A stretch of 64,000 bases of DNA from MSPOR6 sp964652195 (lineage in GTDB: Bacteria > Poribacteria > WGA-4E > WGA-3G). Shown here in pieces: positions 35,154-44,571 of this stretch (within the stretch, counting starts at the first letter, position 1; each line of letters opens with the position of its first letter). The position numbers and the translations under genes were made by a program. The stretch is taken from the NCBI GenBank assembly GCA_964652195.1, contig CAZZBB010000057.1:62001-126000 (forward strand), given 5' to 3'. The notes beneath the pieces were generated by a model. That model had not been told where the DNA came from. It ran no database searches and saw nothing but the letters and a program-made list of their open reading frames with translations.

Positions 35154-35267
35154 ATACCGTTTCTGGGATTTAAAGTCTCTTTAATGTAGCATAAACTTTT
35201 AGTTTGTGCAGTATTTCAAGACATACTTAACAACAGTTAATGGGATAAACATTTATAGAAATGGTAT
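35154..35267 (+). repeat. MITE-like element, copy B
   Basis: 114 bp: ATACCGTTTCTGGGA at one end and ATAGAAATGGTAT at the other (inverted repeats), with the inner hairpin AGCATAAACT-TTT-AGTTTGTGC. Sits just ahead of the TIM-barrel gene at 35289, ending 21 bp before its start. Confidence 0.8.
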
Positions 35268-35288
35268 AATTAACGAAGGAGAATCTAA

Positions 35289-36047
35289 TTGAGCAATAGA
35301 ATTCCTATAGCATTACAGTTGTATTCCGTCAGAGATGATTGTGCAAAAGACCTTTCACTTACCCTTCAATCCGTTGCACAAATGGGGTATGAAGGCGTTG
35401 AATTTGCTGGATACTATGACAGATCAGCTGAGGAATTAAGGGGAATGTGTGATGACCTTGAGTTGAAAATCGTCGGTACACACACTGGAGTCAACACCCT
35501 TCTCGGTGATAAACTTGAAAATACTGTAAAATTTAACCAGACACTCGGTAACCCCTATCTGATAGTTCCTGGATTGCCTGGTGAATACAGCAATTCAAAA
35601 CAGGCATGGTTAAATACCGCAAAGATATTCAATGAGATCTCAGAGAAAATCGCTGATCAAGGTATGTTCACAGGATATCATAACCATACAGGTGAATTCC
35701 AACCTATGGACGGTGAAATGCCTTGGGATATATTCTGTAGTAATACAAACGACAGTGTCGTAACCCAGATTGATACAGGACATGTTCTTCGTGCGGGTGC
35801 AGATAATGTTACATATATTGAACGTTATCCAGGAAGATCCAAACTGGTTCATATCAAAGAATTCTCTGCAACAAATGATAAAGCTGTCATTGGTGAAGGT
35901 GATATTCCTTGGGACGATGTATTCAATGCATGTGAAACTGTTGGTGGTACAGAATGGTACATCGTCGAACAAGAAAGTTATGCATATCCACCTATCGAAT
36001 GTGCTGAACGCTGCATTGAAGGTTTACGTAAGATGGGGAAAATATAG
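35289..36047 (+). CDS. Sugar phosphate isomerase/epimerase (xylose-isomerase-like TIM barrel)
   Basis: 252 aa from a TTG start with GAAGGAGA upstream. AP-endonuclease-2 fold: IALQLYSVRDDC, YEGVEFAGYYDRSAEELRGM, then metal-site residues in TGYHNHTGEFQ (His), TQIDTGHVLRAGAD (Asp, His), LVHIKEFS (His/Lys) and WYIVEQESY (Glu). Shares a transcript with the methyltransferase 2 bp downstream. Probable role: interconversion of keto/aldo or epimeric sugars linked to the upstream dehydrogenases. Confidence 0.87.
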   Translation: MSNRIPIALQLYSVRDDCAKDLSLTLQSVAQMGYEGVEFAGYYDRSAEELRGMCDDLELKIVGTHTGVNTLLGDKLENTVKFNQTLGNPYLIVPGLPGEYSNSKQAWLNTAKIFNEISEKIADQGMFTGYHNHTGEFQPMDGEMPWDIFCSNTNDSVVTQIDTGHVLRAGADNVTYIERYPGRSKLVHIKEFSATNDKAVIGEGDIPWDDVFNACETVGGTEWYIVEQESYAYPPIECAERCIEGLRKMGKI

Positions 36048-36049
36048 AT

Positions 36050-36790
36050 TTGGACACATCAGATGCACCTCTATCAGATCAACAGACAAACTCTGTTGAA
36101 TCTGATCTCCTCCTATGGTGGGAAGACTTTTACCTACCCGTTTTTGAATATATTATACCGAAAATGGGTAACTTGGAAGGGAAAAGGGTGCTTGAGTTGG
36201 GAACTGGAACAGGGGGTACGGCTACTTTATTAGCAAAACGAGGAGCATCAGTCACCGGGATTGATCTACTACCATTTCGATTAGATGAAGCTAAAGTTAG
36301 AGCAAAACACCACAAGGTTGATGACTCAATAGAACTTGCTTTGATGGATGCCACGCATCTTGCATTTCCAGAGAATACATTTGATTTTATAATATCAAAA
36401 TCCGTATTAGTTTTTACAGATCATACCCGTACAGCACAAGAATGTTACCGTGTACTAAAACCTGATGGCAAAGCAATTTTTATAGAAAATATGCGTCACC
36501 ATCCATTGGTATGGTTATATCGGAAATTCTTCATAAAATACTCAGGTAAATTACACTATTTCTCAACCCGTGATATTGAATCAATCGGTACACAATTTGA
36601 CTATATGGAACATTCGGAGTTCCATTTCTCTTCTGTGAAGTCATTATTCTGGCAAAAATGTATTCCAATTTCACCATTTTATCGATTATCATTCCACTTA
36701 CTTAGATTATTTGATTCTTTGGTATTAAGAATACTACCATTTCTGAAACGATTCTGTTGGATCACAGCAATGGTATGTCACAAAAAATAA
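36050..36790 (+). CDS. SAM-dependent methyltransferase, class I
   Basis: 246 aa from a TTG 2 bp after the previous stop. SAM site RVLELGTGTGGTATLLAKRG, VTGIDLLPFRLDEAK, ALMDATHLAFPENTFDFI and CYRVLKPDGKAIFIENM. C-terminal 80 residues are basic and hydrophobic (HLLRLFDSLVLRILPFLKRF), perhaps membrane-associating. Substrate unknown. Confidence 0.85.
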   Translation: MDTSDAPLSDQQTNSVESDLLLWWEDFYLPVFEYIIPKMGNLEGKRVLELGTGTGGTATLLAKRGASVTGIDLLPFRLDEAKVRAKHHKVDDSIELALMDATHLAFPENTFDFIISKSVLVFTDHTRTAQECYRVLKPDGKAIFIENMRHHPLVWLYRKFFIKYSGKLHYFSTRDIESIGTQFDYMEHSEFHFSSVKSLFWQKCIPISPFYRLSFHLLRLFDSLVLRILPFLKRFCWITAMVCHKK

Positions 36791-36893
36791 AAATGTACCG
36801 ATCCGCGATTCTCATATATCTTCTGTGTGAGTGTATTCCGAAGAAAACACTAATATCACTAAATTGACTACTATGGTCTTTAGAATTTAAACC

Positions 36894-37688
36894 CTACCTA
36901 TACTTTAGCCAATTATCAAATAGAGGCTTCAACCGATCTGGTAAATTTTCGAGAAAATCTGGATTGTTCAACCATTCTTGATCCGTAGGGTTATCTGGAT
37001 TCAGTGGATGACTTTCAGATGTAATCGCAACAACAGCATAGTGTAAGGTTTGACGTGTTTTCCCACTCAAGTTTTTTCCTTTATGTAAAATACTGGAATT
37101 ATAGAATACGATATCACCTGCCTTAAGTTCAACCTTGAGTTGATTCGGCATCTCTTCATTAGGTCTTTCTTGTAAAACAGTTCGTTCAGCATCGGTGAGT
37201 TCACGACAATGACTGCCAGGAACAATATATAAAGAATCATCGTCATAAAGTGCTCCGTTAAGTTGTACATGACTTCGTAATCGACTATTAAGAACTTCCT
37301 GTGGAACTTCACCATCCTGGGCAGCATCTCTATGCCAATTTATATGATACGGTTTCTTCTCTGAGTTAACAAGTAGTGTACAAAGGTGGTATCGCAACCT
37401 GTTCCCGATAAGGGATTCAATTACATCCAATATCTCTGGATTAGCTAATGAATGTACAAGTGCTTCTTCGCGTATACTTGGATGTAAAACATTATTCACA
37501 CCCCAAATATCATCGCGTTCTCCATCTATATAACGGAGATATCCATCGTGAACACGATCTACAAGACACTTATGTAAAAGCCTATCTATTGCATTACGAT
37601 AAGTTTCAATATCCACGTCAGAAAGTGCATTTCTGCGAATGAGAAATCCATTCTTAAGGTAAGAATCAATTTCAGAATTGGTCAACAC
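36894..37688 (-). CDS. Phytanoyl-CoA dioxygenase (PhyH) family protein
   Basis: 264 aa. Clear Fe(II)/2-oxoglutarate site: INWHRDAAQDG gives the HxD pair, SILHKGKNLSG the distal His, and KTRQTLHYAV the co-substrate Arg; DSLYIVPGSHCREL is the core strand. N-terminus SYLKNGFLIRRNALSDVD is typical. Its start overlaps the end of nagA by 7 bp, so it is translated from the nagA transcript, which suggests an amino-sugar or related substrate (inference). Confidence 0.9.
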   Translation of the reverse strand: MLTNSEIDSYLKNGFLIRRNALSDVDIETYRNAIDRLLHKCLVDRVHDGYLRYIDGERDDIWGVNNVLHPSIREEALVHSLANPEILDVIESLIGNRLRYHLCTLLVNSEKKPYHINWHRDAAQDGEVPQEVLNSRLRSHVQLNGALYDDDSLYIVPGSHCRELTDAERTVLQERPNEEMPNQLKVELKAGDIVFYNSSILHKGKNLSGKTRQTLHYAVVAITSESHPLNPDNPTDQEWLNNPDFLENLPDRLKPLFDNWLKYR

Positions 37689-38878
37689 GGTAAACCTTCC
37701 TTTGATAATGGAATTAATATACTATGCACTTCAATATCCTCTGCCTGGTACACCATCTCACCATTTACAATAGTAACAACAGGAGTGATCTCTTTCCTAT
37801 CATTATCATATTTAAAAACAAACAAATCTCTCATTTTTTCATTCCGTTTAAAAGCGTCAAGTAGTATAAGCGGATATAAAGTAGCAAATGGGATGACCTT
37901 CTGTAAAGACAATCCTGTAAACTTAATCGTGTTTTCAATACCTTTGACTAATTCAATTGCAGAACCGGCAAGATATTCAGTACCAGCCAAACGGACCACT
38001 CTATCCTCTGTCAATTCCACTGCACTCCCGGCAAACTCATAATTCCCCGGTTCCAATCCAGCTAATGAGACAGAATCACTAATCAGAATACACCGTTGTG
38101 GTGTTTTTGCTCTTATCATCGACTTAACAACAGAAGGTGGAAGATGATGACCATCAACGATAAGACTTGCATAGAGTCTATCTGATGCAAGTTGTTCCCA
38201 TATATAATTTGGATGACGACGTATTTCAGCATGTGCTCCGTTCCCGAGATGTGTAGACAGTCTTGCACCAGCAGAAATTGCATCCTCTATAGCTTTAGCT
38301 GATGCATTTGTATGACCTATGGCAACTACAATGCCATTCTCTACCAGTTTTTCTATGAACTGTATTGCTCCTTTTTTCTCAGGAGCAAGTGTAACAAGAC
38401 ATATTTTACCTTCAGCAATATCTTGTAGTTGTTGAAACTCCTCCCAATCGGGATCTCTCACATGTTTTAACGGATGTGCACCACGAGGCCCATCAACTTC
38501 TGAGATATACGGTCCCTCAAGATGAATCCCAAGAATTGAATCTGCAACTCTCTGGTCTGACTCACAAGCCTTTACAACTGCGTTGATAGAATTGCTAATA
38601 TTGTCAAATGAATTGGTTACGATGGTAGGACATACCAATCCTGTACCAACTCTCCAGAGTTCACGCACCATTTTACAAACATCAGTATCAGTCACTGTTG
38701 GAACATTTAAGTCATATCCCAAAAACCCGTTCACTTGGATGTCTACCAAAGCAGTAGAAATGAAGTAATCATTATTGACTGATGCTTGGCTTACAGCTTT
38801 TACAGATTCTACAGATGTTTCGGTCAAAGTAATCTTTATTGGTTTATGATCAAGTATGAAATTCCCAATTATCTTCAT
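37682..38878 (-). CDS. nagA: N-acetylglucosamine-6-phosphate deacetylase
   Basis: 398 aa, normal size. Amidohydrolase barrel. Metal and catalytic residues: Glu in GIHLEGPYIS (about 121), His in AIGHTNAS (about 189), His in STHLGNGAH (about 210; most NagA have THLFNAM here), catalytic Asp in LISDSVSLAG (about 268), and substrate His in VDGHHLPP. It deacetylates GlcNAc-6-P for entry into glycolysis or recycling. The variant THLGNGAH leaves some doubt about exact substrate. Co-transcribed with the PhyH gene. Confidence 0.85.
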   Translation of the reverse strand: MKIIGNFILDHKPIKITLTETSVESVKAVSQASVNNDYFISTALVDIQVNGFLGYDLNVPTVTDTDVCKMVRELWRVGTGLVCPTIVTNSFDNISNSINAVVKACESDQRVADSILGIHLEGPYISEVDGPRGAHPLKHVRDPDWEEFQQLQDIAEGKICLVTLAPEKKGAIQFIEKLVENGIVVAIGHTNASAKAIEDAISAGARLSTHLGNGAHAEIRRHPNYIWEQLASDRLYASLIVDGHHLPPSVVKSMIRAKTPQRCILISDSVSLAGLEPGNYEFAGSAVELTEDRVVRLAGTEYLAGSAIELVKGIENTIKFTGLSLQKVIPFATLYPLILLDAFKRNEKMRDLFVFKYDNDRKEITPVVTIVNGEMVYQAEDIEVHSILIPLSKEGLPC

Positions 38879-39059
38879 TTTTTAACTTTTTTACCAAAAT
38901 AAATGTATACATGACAAATATTATCTGATAATAACCTAATCGGTGTTTTGTTGCAATAAAAAAGGGTTGCATTTTTACACTATTTCAGATATTGTATGTT
39001 ATACTTTAATAGTTATGAAGGATATATAGACATTCAATCATGAAATAGGTGGAGGCATT

Positions 39060-39839
39060 ATGGAATATTTAACGTATGGAAAAACAGGATTGGAAATCTC
39101 CCGTCTCTGCTACGGGTCAGGACGAATACAGGATACCTGTAAAACTATTGAATCTGGTGCCACTCTCATGTTGAAAGGCTTTGATGAAGGTATCACTTTC
39201 TGGGATACTGCAGAAGGATATGGTACACAACCACATCTCGGTGAAGCAATTCGACAGATTAATCGTGAGGAAGTCGTTATTCAGACAAAAACTGCTGTGA
39301 AGGATAAGACTGCCGCACAGAGTATTGACAAAGCATTAACAGAATTGCAGACTGATTATATTGATGTTATGTTGTTACACGCTATTGCATCTCCCAAAGA
39401 CCTTAAGACACGCGAACGTGATGGCGTATTTGAAGCATTTCTTGAGGCAAAAAACGCTGGAAAAGTCAGATTTATTGGATGTTCTACACACGTATACACT
39501 GGGGATGTTATGGATGCGGTAATTGACCATCCAGAAATTGATGTTATCCTAACTACTGCAAACAAAGAAGGTAAAATGTTAGAGGGTGGAACTATGGATA
39601 CACACCTCGAATATATTCAGCGCGCCCATGACCTTAACAAAGGCATCAGTATCATGAAGGTAATCGCTGCTGGAGATATTCCTGAGGAAGATAAACCTGA
39701 ATGGATTGAATGGGGGTTTAACCTTGAAACAGCACACGCCATTAATCTTGGAATGACTACCTATCAGCATATCTCTCTTGATGTCGGAATTGCACGGACA
39801 AGTGCACGCAGAAGACTTATTCAACGCAAGGCTGCCTAA
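39060..39839 (+). CDS. Aldo/keto reductase
   Basis: 259 aa. GGAGG lies 8 nt before the ATG. AKR barrel: LTYGKTGLEISRLCYGSG, ITFWDTAEGYGTQPHLGEAI (catalytic Asp and Tyr), VVIQTKTAV (Lys), DYIDVMLLHAI (His). It is shorter than the usual 300-330 aa and the NADP-binding C-terminal motif is reduced, as in the YajO/DUF-like short AKRs. Followed 20 bp later by a zinc dehydrogenase. Confidence 0.85.
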   Translation: MEYLTYGKTGLEISRLCYGSGRIQDTCKTIESGATLMLKGFDEGITFWDTAEGYGTQPHLGEAIRQINREEVVIQTKTAVKDKTAAQSIDKALTELQTDYIDVMLLHAIASPKDLKTRERDGVFEAFLEAKNAGKVRFIGCSTHVYTGDVMDAVIDHPEIDVILTTANKEGKMLEGGTMDTHLEYIQRAHDLNKGISIMKVIAAGDIPEEDKPEWIEWGFNLETAHAINLGMTTYQHISLDVGIARTSARRRLIQRKAA

Positions 39840-39859
39840 TTGATATTACAAGATAGATA

Positions 39860-40942
39860 ATGTCACAATCAATGAATGCCGTAATATGTCATGCACCGTA
39901 TGACTATCGGTTTGAAGATGTACCTATACCCTATGCTGATGCCGATGAAATAATAATTAAGGTTAATGCCTGTGGTGTATGTGCCAGTGATATAAAATGT
40001 TTTACTGGAGCACCACTCTTTTGGGGTGATGATACCCGACGACCATATGTAGAAACACCGGTAATTGCTGGACATGAATTCATTGGTGAAGTCGTGGAAC
40101 TTGGACCTGGGGCTTCAGAAAAAACTGGTCTGAAGACCGGTGATCGTGCTATCGCAGAGCAAATAGTTCCTTGTTGGGATTGCCGTTATTGTAAAACAGG
40201 GAAATACTGGCTTTGCCAAGTACACAATATCTTCGGATTCCAACCAGTTGTCAATGGTGGTATGGCTGAATACCTAAGATTTCCTTCTACGGCTCTTGTC
40301 CACAAAGTACCATCTGCTATTCCTATTGAAAATGCTGCCATGATCGAACCGCTCGCATGTTCAATTCACGCTGTGCAACGCGGTGAAATTGAATTTGGAG
40401 ACACCGTTGTAATCGCAGGTGCTGGCACACTCGGTCTCGGTATGATTGGGGCAGCAAGACTGAAGAATCCTGGATTACTCATTGCAATCGATCTACAATC
40501 TAACCGGTTAGAAGCAGCGAAGAAATTAGGGGCAGATCTCACCTTCAATCCGTCTGACACTGATGTTGTCCAGGAAGTATTAGACCTTACAGAAGGTTAC
40601 GGTTGTGATGTGTATATTGAAGCAACAGGTCATCCTAAAGCTGTTGAACAGGGTCTACACATGATTCGGAAAGCAGGTACATTTGTTGAATTCAGCGTGA
40701 TGCGTGAACCTGTAACTGTTGACTGGACTATCATTGGCGATACAAAAGAACTGAATATTCACGGATCTCATTTAGGTCCATATACCTACCCTCTTGCCAT
40801 CGATTATATTCAGAAAGGACTAATTGATGTAGGTCATATTGTAACACATCAATTGCCATTGGAAGATTACCTAACTGCATTTGAAATGGTCAAAGATAGC
40901 AAGGATTCAATCAAAGTCCAACTAATTCCATATGAAGCTTAA
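39860..40942 (+). CDS. Zinc-dependent medium-chain (sorbitol/threonine-type) dehydrogenase
   Basis: 360 aa. Catalytic zinc: Cys in ACGVCASDIKCF, GHEFIGEV. Structural zinc lobe: CWDCRYCKTGKYWLC. NAD site VVIAGAGTLGLGMIGAARLK. C-terminal substrate domain with IHGSHLGPYTYPLAIDYI. Acts on a polyol or amino alcohol. Third oxidoreductase class in this region together with Gfo/Idh and AKR, consistent with stepwise sugar oxidation and epimerisation. Confidence 0.9.
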   Translation: MSQSMNAVICHAPYDYRFEDVPIPYADADEIIIKVNACGVCASDIKCFTGAPLFWGDDTRRPYVETPVIAGHEFIGEVVELGPGASEKTGLKTGDRAIAEQIVPCWDCRYCKTGKYWLCQVHNIFGFQPVVNGGMAEYLRFPSTALVHKVPSAIPIENAAMIEPLACSIHAVQRGEIEFGDTVVIAGAGTLGLGMIGAARLKNPGLLIAIDLQSNRLEAAKKLGADLTFNPSDTDVVQEVLDLTEGYGCDVYIEATGHPKAVEQGLHMIRKAGTFVEFSVMREPVTVDWTIIGDTKELNIHGSHLGPYTYPLAIDYIQKGLIDVGHIVTHQLPLEDYLTAFEMVKDSKDSIKVQLIPYEA

Positions 40943-41054
40943 CTAATTAGGAAAATGCTATTGTATGGTATTACATTTCTTCCTCTTCTCTTTTGTGTGA
41001 GTGGATTCCGATCCCCGATTTTACATTTCTATCCTCTCATATTTCTTACATTCT

Positions 41055-41105
41055 GTAGGCGGGGAATGCCAATAAGGCATTCATACCGTTGATTTGGATT
41101 CCAAT
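41055..41105 (+). repeat. Dispersed hairpin repeat (GAATGCC type)
   Basis: GGCGGGGAATGCC-AATAA-GGCATTCATACC followed by GTTGATTTGG. Same family as 21085-21175. First of several repeats in the 1.34-kb gap 40943-42280. Confidence 0.65.
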
Positions 41106-41343
41106 CCTGATATTACATTTCTTCCATTACTGCCTGAACAAATGATGAATACATACTTTTTTCAATAAAATTGAAAATAAATTGAAGAAAACAACTATAT
41201 CTAACAACTAATATTACCAAAAGCTACTTTTTTCGCATAAACATCCAGTTTATACACCTTCTTGACGCAAACTATAGTAAACAATGAAATTAATAAAACA
41301 CTTTTATTCGCTCAACTTACATATGCGTCCCAAACCTCTTCTG

Positions 41344-41393
41344 TAGGAGCGACCTCCTGGTCGCGACCGGGTGGTCATTCCTACAAGTAAAGT
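41344..41393 (+). repeat. TGTAGGAGCGACC-type palindromic repeat
   Basis: TGTAGGAGCGACCTCCTGG through GGTCATTCCTACA: nested inverted repeats (TGTAGGA/TCCTACA; GCGACC/GGTCGC). GC-rich against its surroundings. Probably a mobile palindromic unit. Confidence 0.55.
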
Positions 41394-41430
41394 GTCTAAT
41401 TAAATCTAAAGTTTACTATAAATGTGAAAT

Positions 41431-41482
41431 CAAGAAATCAAGGAATCAACGGCATGAATACCACAATGGCATTCCCCGTGCT
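41431..41482 (-). repeat. Dispersed hairpin repeat (GAATGCC type), inverted copy
   Basis: Reverse-strand copy: CAAGGAATCAACGGCATGAATACC...GGCATTCCCCG on the + strand equals the family order read on the minus strand. Confidence 0.55.
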
Positions 41483-41779
41483 ACATAATGTTGCAAAATT
41501 GACATTTGTCAGTGAAACACATGGTCTGCTGGGTTTAAATCTTGTTAGGAGAAATTTGGATTAACATACCTATATTGTGAAGTATAAAATAGATTTAAGA
41601 TATTTTGATGATATGAGTAAATCCTACTTCAAAATCAAACCTTAATGGGAAATATATAATCAGAGAATAATGATGACTATCTATAAAAATGATCCTAAAT
41701 TCGAAATTTTCTTTTTGCGAAAAATAACCCATTTTGCAGGTATTATGCAGTTTGGGATTGTCAAAATCCGCAAGGACTA

Positions 41780-41915
41780 AAAAAAGACAAAATCACGCTT
41801 TTTGCAAATTCTTATAAAGTTAATTCAAAGTGGGGTAAAGTCAGTCTATGACAGGGGTTAGAGGGGTAATTCACACCAATTTCAATGACACACAATGTGT
41901 CAAAAAGTGTAACTT
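41780..41915 (+). repeat. Non-coding element, copy 2, with palindrome
   Basis: Shares AGACAAAATC..GCTTTTTGCAAATTCT (41785 on) and a palindrome plus AAAAAGTGTAAC with 11851-11975. The palindrome here, at 41887-41901, is GACACACAATGTGTC: both arms have changed relative to copy 1 so that pairing is kept. Both copies sit 300-400 bp before the first gene of a new set. The rest of the gap (41915-42280) holds AT-rich sequence with two GGATTAAAA units and no gene. Confidence 0.6.
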
Positions 41916-42280
41916 TTTTCCCTTTTCGTCACTTTTTCGCTACCGAGAAAAACACAACATTTTCACGATTTTTTATTTGGGTATTTAGGATTAAAAGTCT
42001 GTTTTTGCACCTTATTAAGTTGTCCATATATTAGGATTAAAAATCAAATCCGTGACTATTTATTCAAATACAATTTCAAATTGAAAATATCTCTTTTTAA
42101 CAAAATCTATAGGTATTAAGGATATCCCTCATAAACCAGTAAAGCAACTTCATTTCATAGAAATGGTAGAATCGTAATCTTGATCTTACTTGAAGGACAA
42201 TCAGTATCATGCTATAATAATCTCAACATATCGTAGCAAAATACCATAAGATAAAGAATAGTAACCCTTCATAAAAGTGT

Positions 42281-43180
42281 ATGTTACTAAACCCTTCAAA
42301 ACCAAAAGCATCAAGAATTTCTTTATTGGATGATGGCAGTCCAGAAGCATTTAATAAATTATTGGAGAATTATTGGACATGGTATTATGAGGACTCATTT
42401 TCTGAGGCTGTCAAACTCTTACTTAGTACAGACTTGGAATGGGAAAATATACCTCAACTCACGACCCCTCCTGTCGGGGAAGTGGTTTCTCCTATTGGAC
42501 ACGCTCTTGCACATCCAGAAGAAGTAATCCGAAACACAGCTCTACAAATCCTAAATGCAAGGCTTCCTATTCATAAAGGAACAGCACTTATAGGAGAAGA
42601 ATGCACTCCTTTACAAGTAGACGAATTTGAGATTGGTGTATATCCTATCACCAACGCACAATATTTCCAGTTTATCCAAGAAATAAGACATAAACCACCA
42701 AAACATTGGTTGAGTGATACACAAGATGACAATCCCGATCTGGATTACACATGTTATAAACAAAAAGGAGACCACCCAGTAATTTGGATTAGTTATGAAG
42801 ATGCTGAAGCTTATGCAAATTATGTCAATGGAAGATTGCCTACTTTTCCAGAATGGCAATATTGTGCACGTGGATATGACGATAGACTCTTTCCATGGGG
42901 AAATGAGATAGATAAACCGCGTTGTAATACCGCGGAACTGGGAGCAGAAAATACCACACCTGTCGGTTCATTCTATGATGGAATCAGTCCATTTGGCTGT
43001 TATGATATGATAGGGAACGTATGGGAATGGACAGCAACTGACTATGACGATGAAGGGAAATTCAGTGTCGCTTGTGGGGGTGCTTGGTATTACAACCACG
43101 ACTATAGTACATGTACTAGTTTCGACTTCTTCAGCAAAGATTATTCTGAATTTGTTCTTGGATTTCGAATCGCTGCATAA
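42281..43180 (+). CDS. Formylglycine-generating-enzyme (FGE/sulfatase-modifying) domain protein
   Basis: 299 aa. The first 95 residues are a helical region of unknown type. From about residue 105 it is an FGE-sulfatase domain: EIGVYPITNAQYFQFI, HPVIWISYEDAEAYANYVN, RLPTFPEWQYCARG, LFPWGNE, GNVWEWTATDYD, CGGAWYYN and FVLGFRIAA. No active-site Cys pair of true FGE (the CxxxC-type motif) is evident, so it more likely belongs to the binding/effector branch of the family. Stands 99 bp before the TPR-ECF unit and may be part of it. Confidence 0.8.
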   Translation: MLLNPSKPKASRISLLDDGSPEAFNKLLENYWTWYYEDSFSEAVKLLLSTDLEWENIPQLTTPPVGEVVSPIGHALAHPEEVIRNTALQILNARLPIHKGTALIGEECTPLQVDEFEIGVYPITNAQYFQFIQEIRHKPPKHWLSDTQDDNPDLDYTCYKQKGDHPVIWISYEDAEAYANYVNGRLPTFPEWQYCARGYDDRLFPWGNEIDKPRCNTAELGAENTTPVGSFYDGISPFGCYDMIGNVWEWTATDYDDEGKFSVACGGAWYYNHDYSTCTSFDFFSKDYSEFVLGFRIAA

Positions 43181-43279
43181 AATACGGTAGCAATTTAGTT
43201 GAAAAAGATTTATGCGACACTTTACCAAATTTGGGGTGTTATAATAATAAATAGGATTTCCACAACATAGACAACAAAA

Positions 43280-43927
43280 ATGGATAATGAAAAGAAAAAT
43301 GATAATAATATAGCATCAGATGAAAAGATGCAATCAATTGATACTGAAAACAAGGCATCTCCCTTAAAAACGGATAATGCCTTAAAAACGGATAATGCAA
43401 AGATAACGAATGAACTACTCCAAAAGAGATTTATCCAACGTGGTCGGTTAGACATCCACCTACATCAAACTGTCTCCAAACATTTGAAACAAGGTGCTGA
43501 CGCATTAAATGCTCGAAACTATCAGAAAGCCATACAGGAATTTCTTCAAGTAATACAATACAATAATGATTCAGCAGAGGCGCACTTTCATCTTGGTTTG
43601 GCTTATTTCATGCTTAATGACTATGACAAAGCAATAGATGCCTACAAGAAGGCTATTAATTGTGAACCCAATGAAATTGAATCTTATACAAACCTTGCAG
43701 ATATTTATCGATTATTAAAACGTTATGATGATGCTATTCTAATATATGAACAGGCTACAAAAATCAGACCTGATAATCCTGAGTTGTTTTCTGAACTGGG
43801 TGCTCTTTATTCACTTCAAGGTAAACGTCGAGAAGCAATTTCTGCGTTTAAAAATGCAATGCTGAAGAAATTTAAAGATACAAAGTCATATAGACCTGTT
43901 AAATCTGAAATTTCGGAAGAGGAATAA
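43280..43927 (+). CDS. TPR-repeat protein
   Basis: 215 aa, no signal peptide. N-terminal 65 residues are polar and disordered (KTDNALKTDNAKITNE is itself repeated). Then four TPR units: GADALNARNYQKAIQEFLQVI, AEAHFHLGLAYFMLNDYDKAI, ESYTNLADIYRLLKRYDDAI and PELFSELGALYSLQGKRREAI. Probably a protein-protein adaptor. It ends 44 bp before the sigma-factor start. Confidence 0.85.
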   Translation: MDNEKKNDNNIASDEKMQSIDTENKASPLKTDNALKTDNAKITNELLQKRFIQRGRLDIHLHQTVSKHLKQGADALNARNYQKAIQEFLQVIQYNNDSAEAHFHLGLAYFMLNDYDKAIDAYKKAINCEPNEIESYTNLADIYRLLKRYDDAILIYEQATKIRPDNPELFSELGALYSLQGKRREAISAFKNAMLKKFKDTKSYRPVKSEISEEE

Positions 43928-43971
43928 AAGAAACGTTAATTAAACTGTAATTTTGAAGGTTGGAGATTAAT

Positions 43972-44571
43972 ATGTTCGTTTCGGATGAAGATTTGATGCT
44001 GGAATGTAGTAAAGGCGATATGAGTGCGTTTGAACTTCTGGTAAGAAGATATCAGGATGCTATCGTTAACTACATTCACTTAACAATCAACGACTATCAT
44101 CGTGCTGAAGATCTTGCTCAAGAGACATTTCTCCGTGTATTAAAAAGTGCACCTCGATACAAACCGAAAGCAGCTTTTAAAAATTGGTTATATACCATTG
44201 CTACAAACTTGTCTCGAAACGAAATTCGGAATCGAATACGTAGAAATACATACTTATTAGATGATTTGGTTGACGAAGGTGAGGATATCTACCATTCTGC
44301 TATTATGACCGATGCACGAAATCAACCAGACATTCTTATGGAAAAGAAAGAACAACAACAGCTAATTAAAAAAGCTCTTAATCTCTTACCTGATAATCAA
44401 AGGATTGCCTTAACATTAGTCACATATCAAGAACTATCCTACGATGAAATTGCGGATATTCTTGAATGCACTGTTGGAGCTGTTAAGTCATTAATTCATC
44501 GAGCACGACAAAACATGAAATTGCATCTAATAAAAGTAGGAATAGGGGAAAATGTCAATGCTAAAATCTAA
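43972..44571 (+). CDS. ECF-type RNA polymerase sigma factor
   Basis: 199 aa from the ATG at 43972 (TTGGAG upstream; a TTG at 43960 is also possible). Sigma-2: DMSAFELLVRRYQDAIVNY, then HRAEDLAQETFLRVL and FKNWLYTIATNLSRNEIRNR. Sigma-4: LLPDNQRIALTLVTYQELSY.EIADILECTVGAVKSLIHRAR. Regions 1 and 3 are absent, as in group IV sigmas. It overlaps the anti-sigma gene by 20 bp, so the pair is coupled. The regulon is unknown; autoregulation is usual in this class. Confidence 0.94.
   Translation: MFVSDEDLMLECSKGDMSAFELLVRRYQDAIVNYIHLTINDYHRAEDLAQETFLRVLKSAPRYKPKAAFKNWLYTIATNLSRNEIRNRIRRNTYLLDDLVDEGEDIYHSAIMTDARNQPDILMEKKEQQQLIKKALNLLPDNQRIALTLVTYQELSYDEIADILECTVGAVKSLIHRARQNMKLHLIKVGIGENVNAKI

Noticed and set aside
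43214..43245. Possible sigma-70 promoter (TATAAT at 43240) for the TPR-ECF unit
   Set aside because: A good -10 box but no -35 box at acceptable spacing; too weak to list as a feature.
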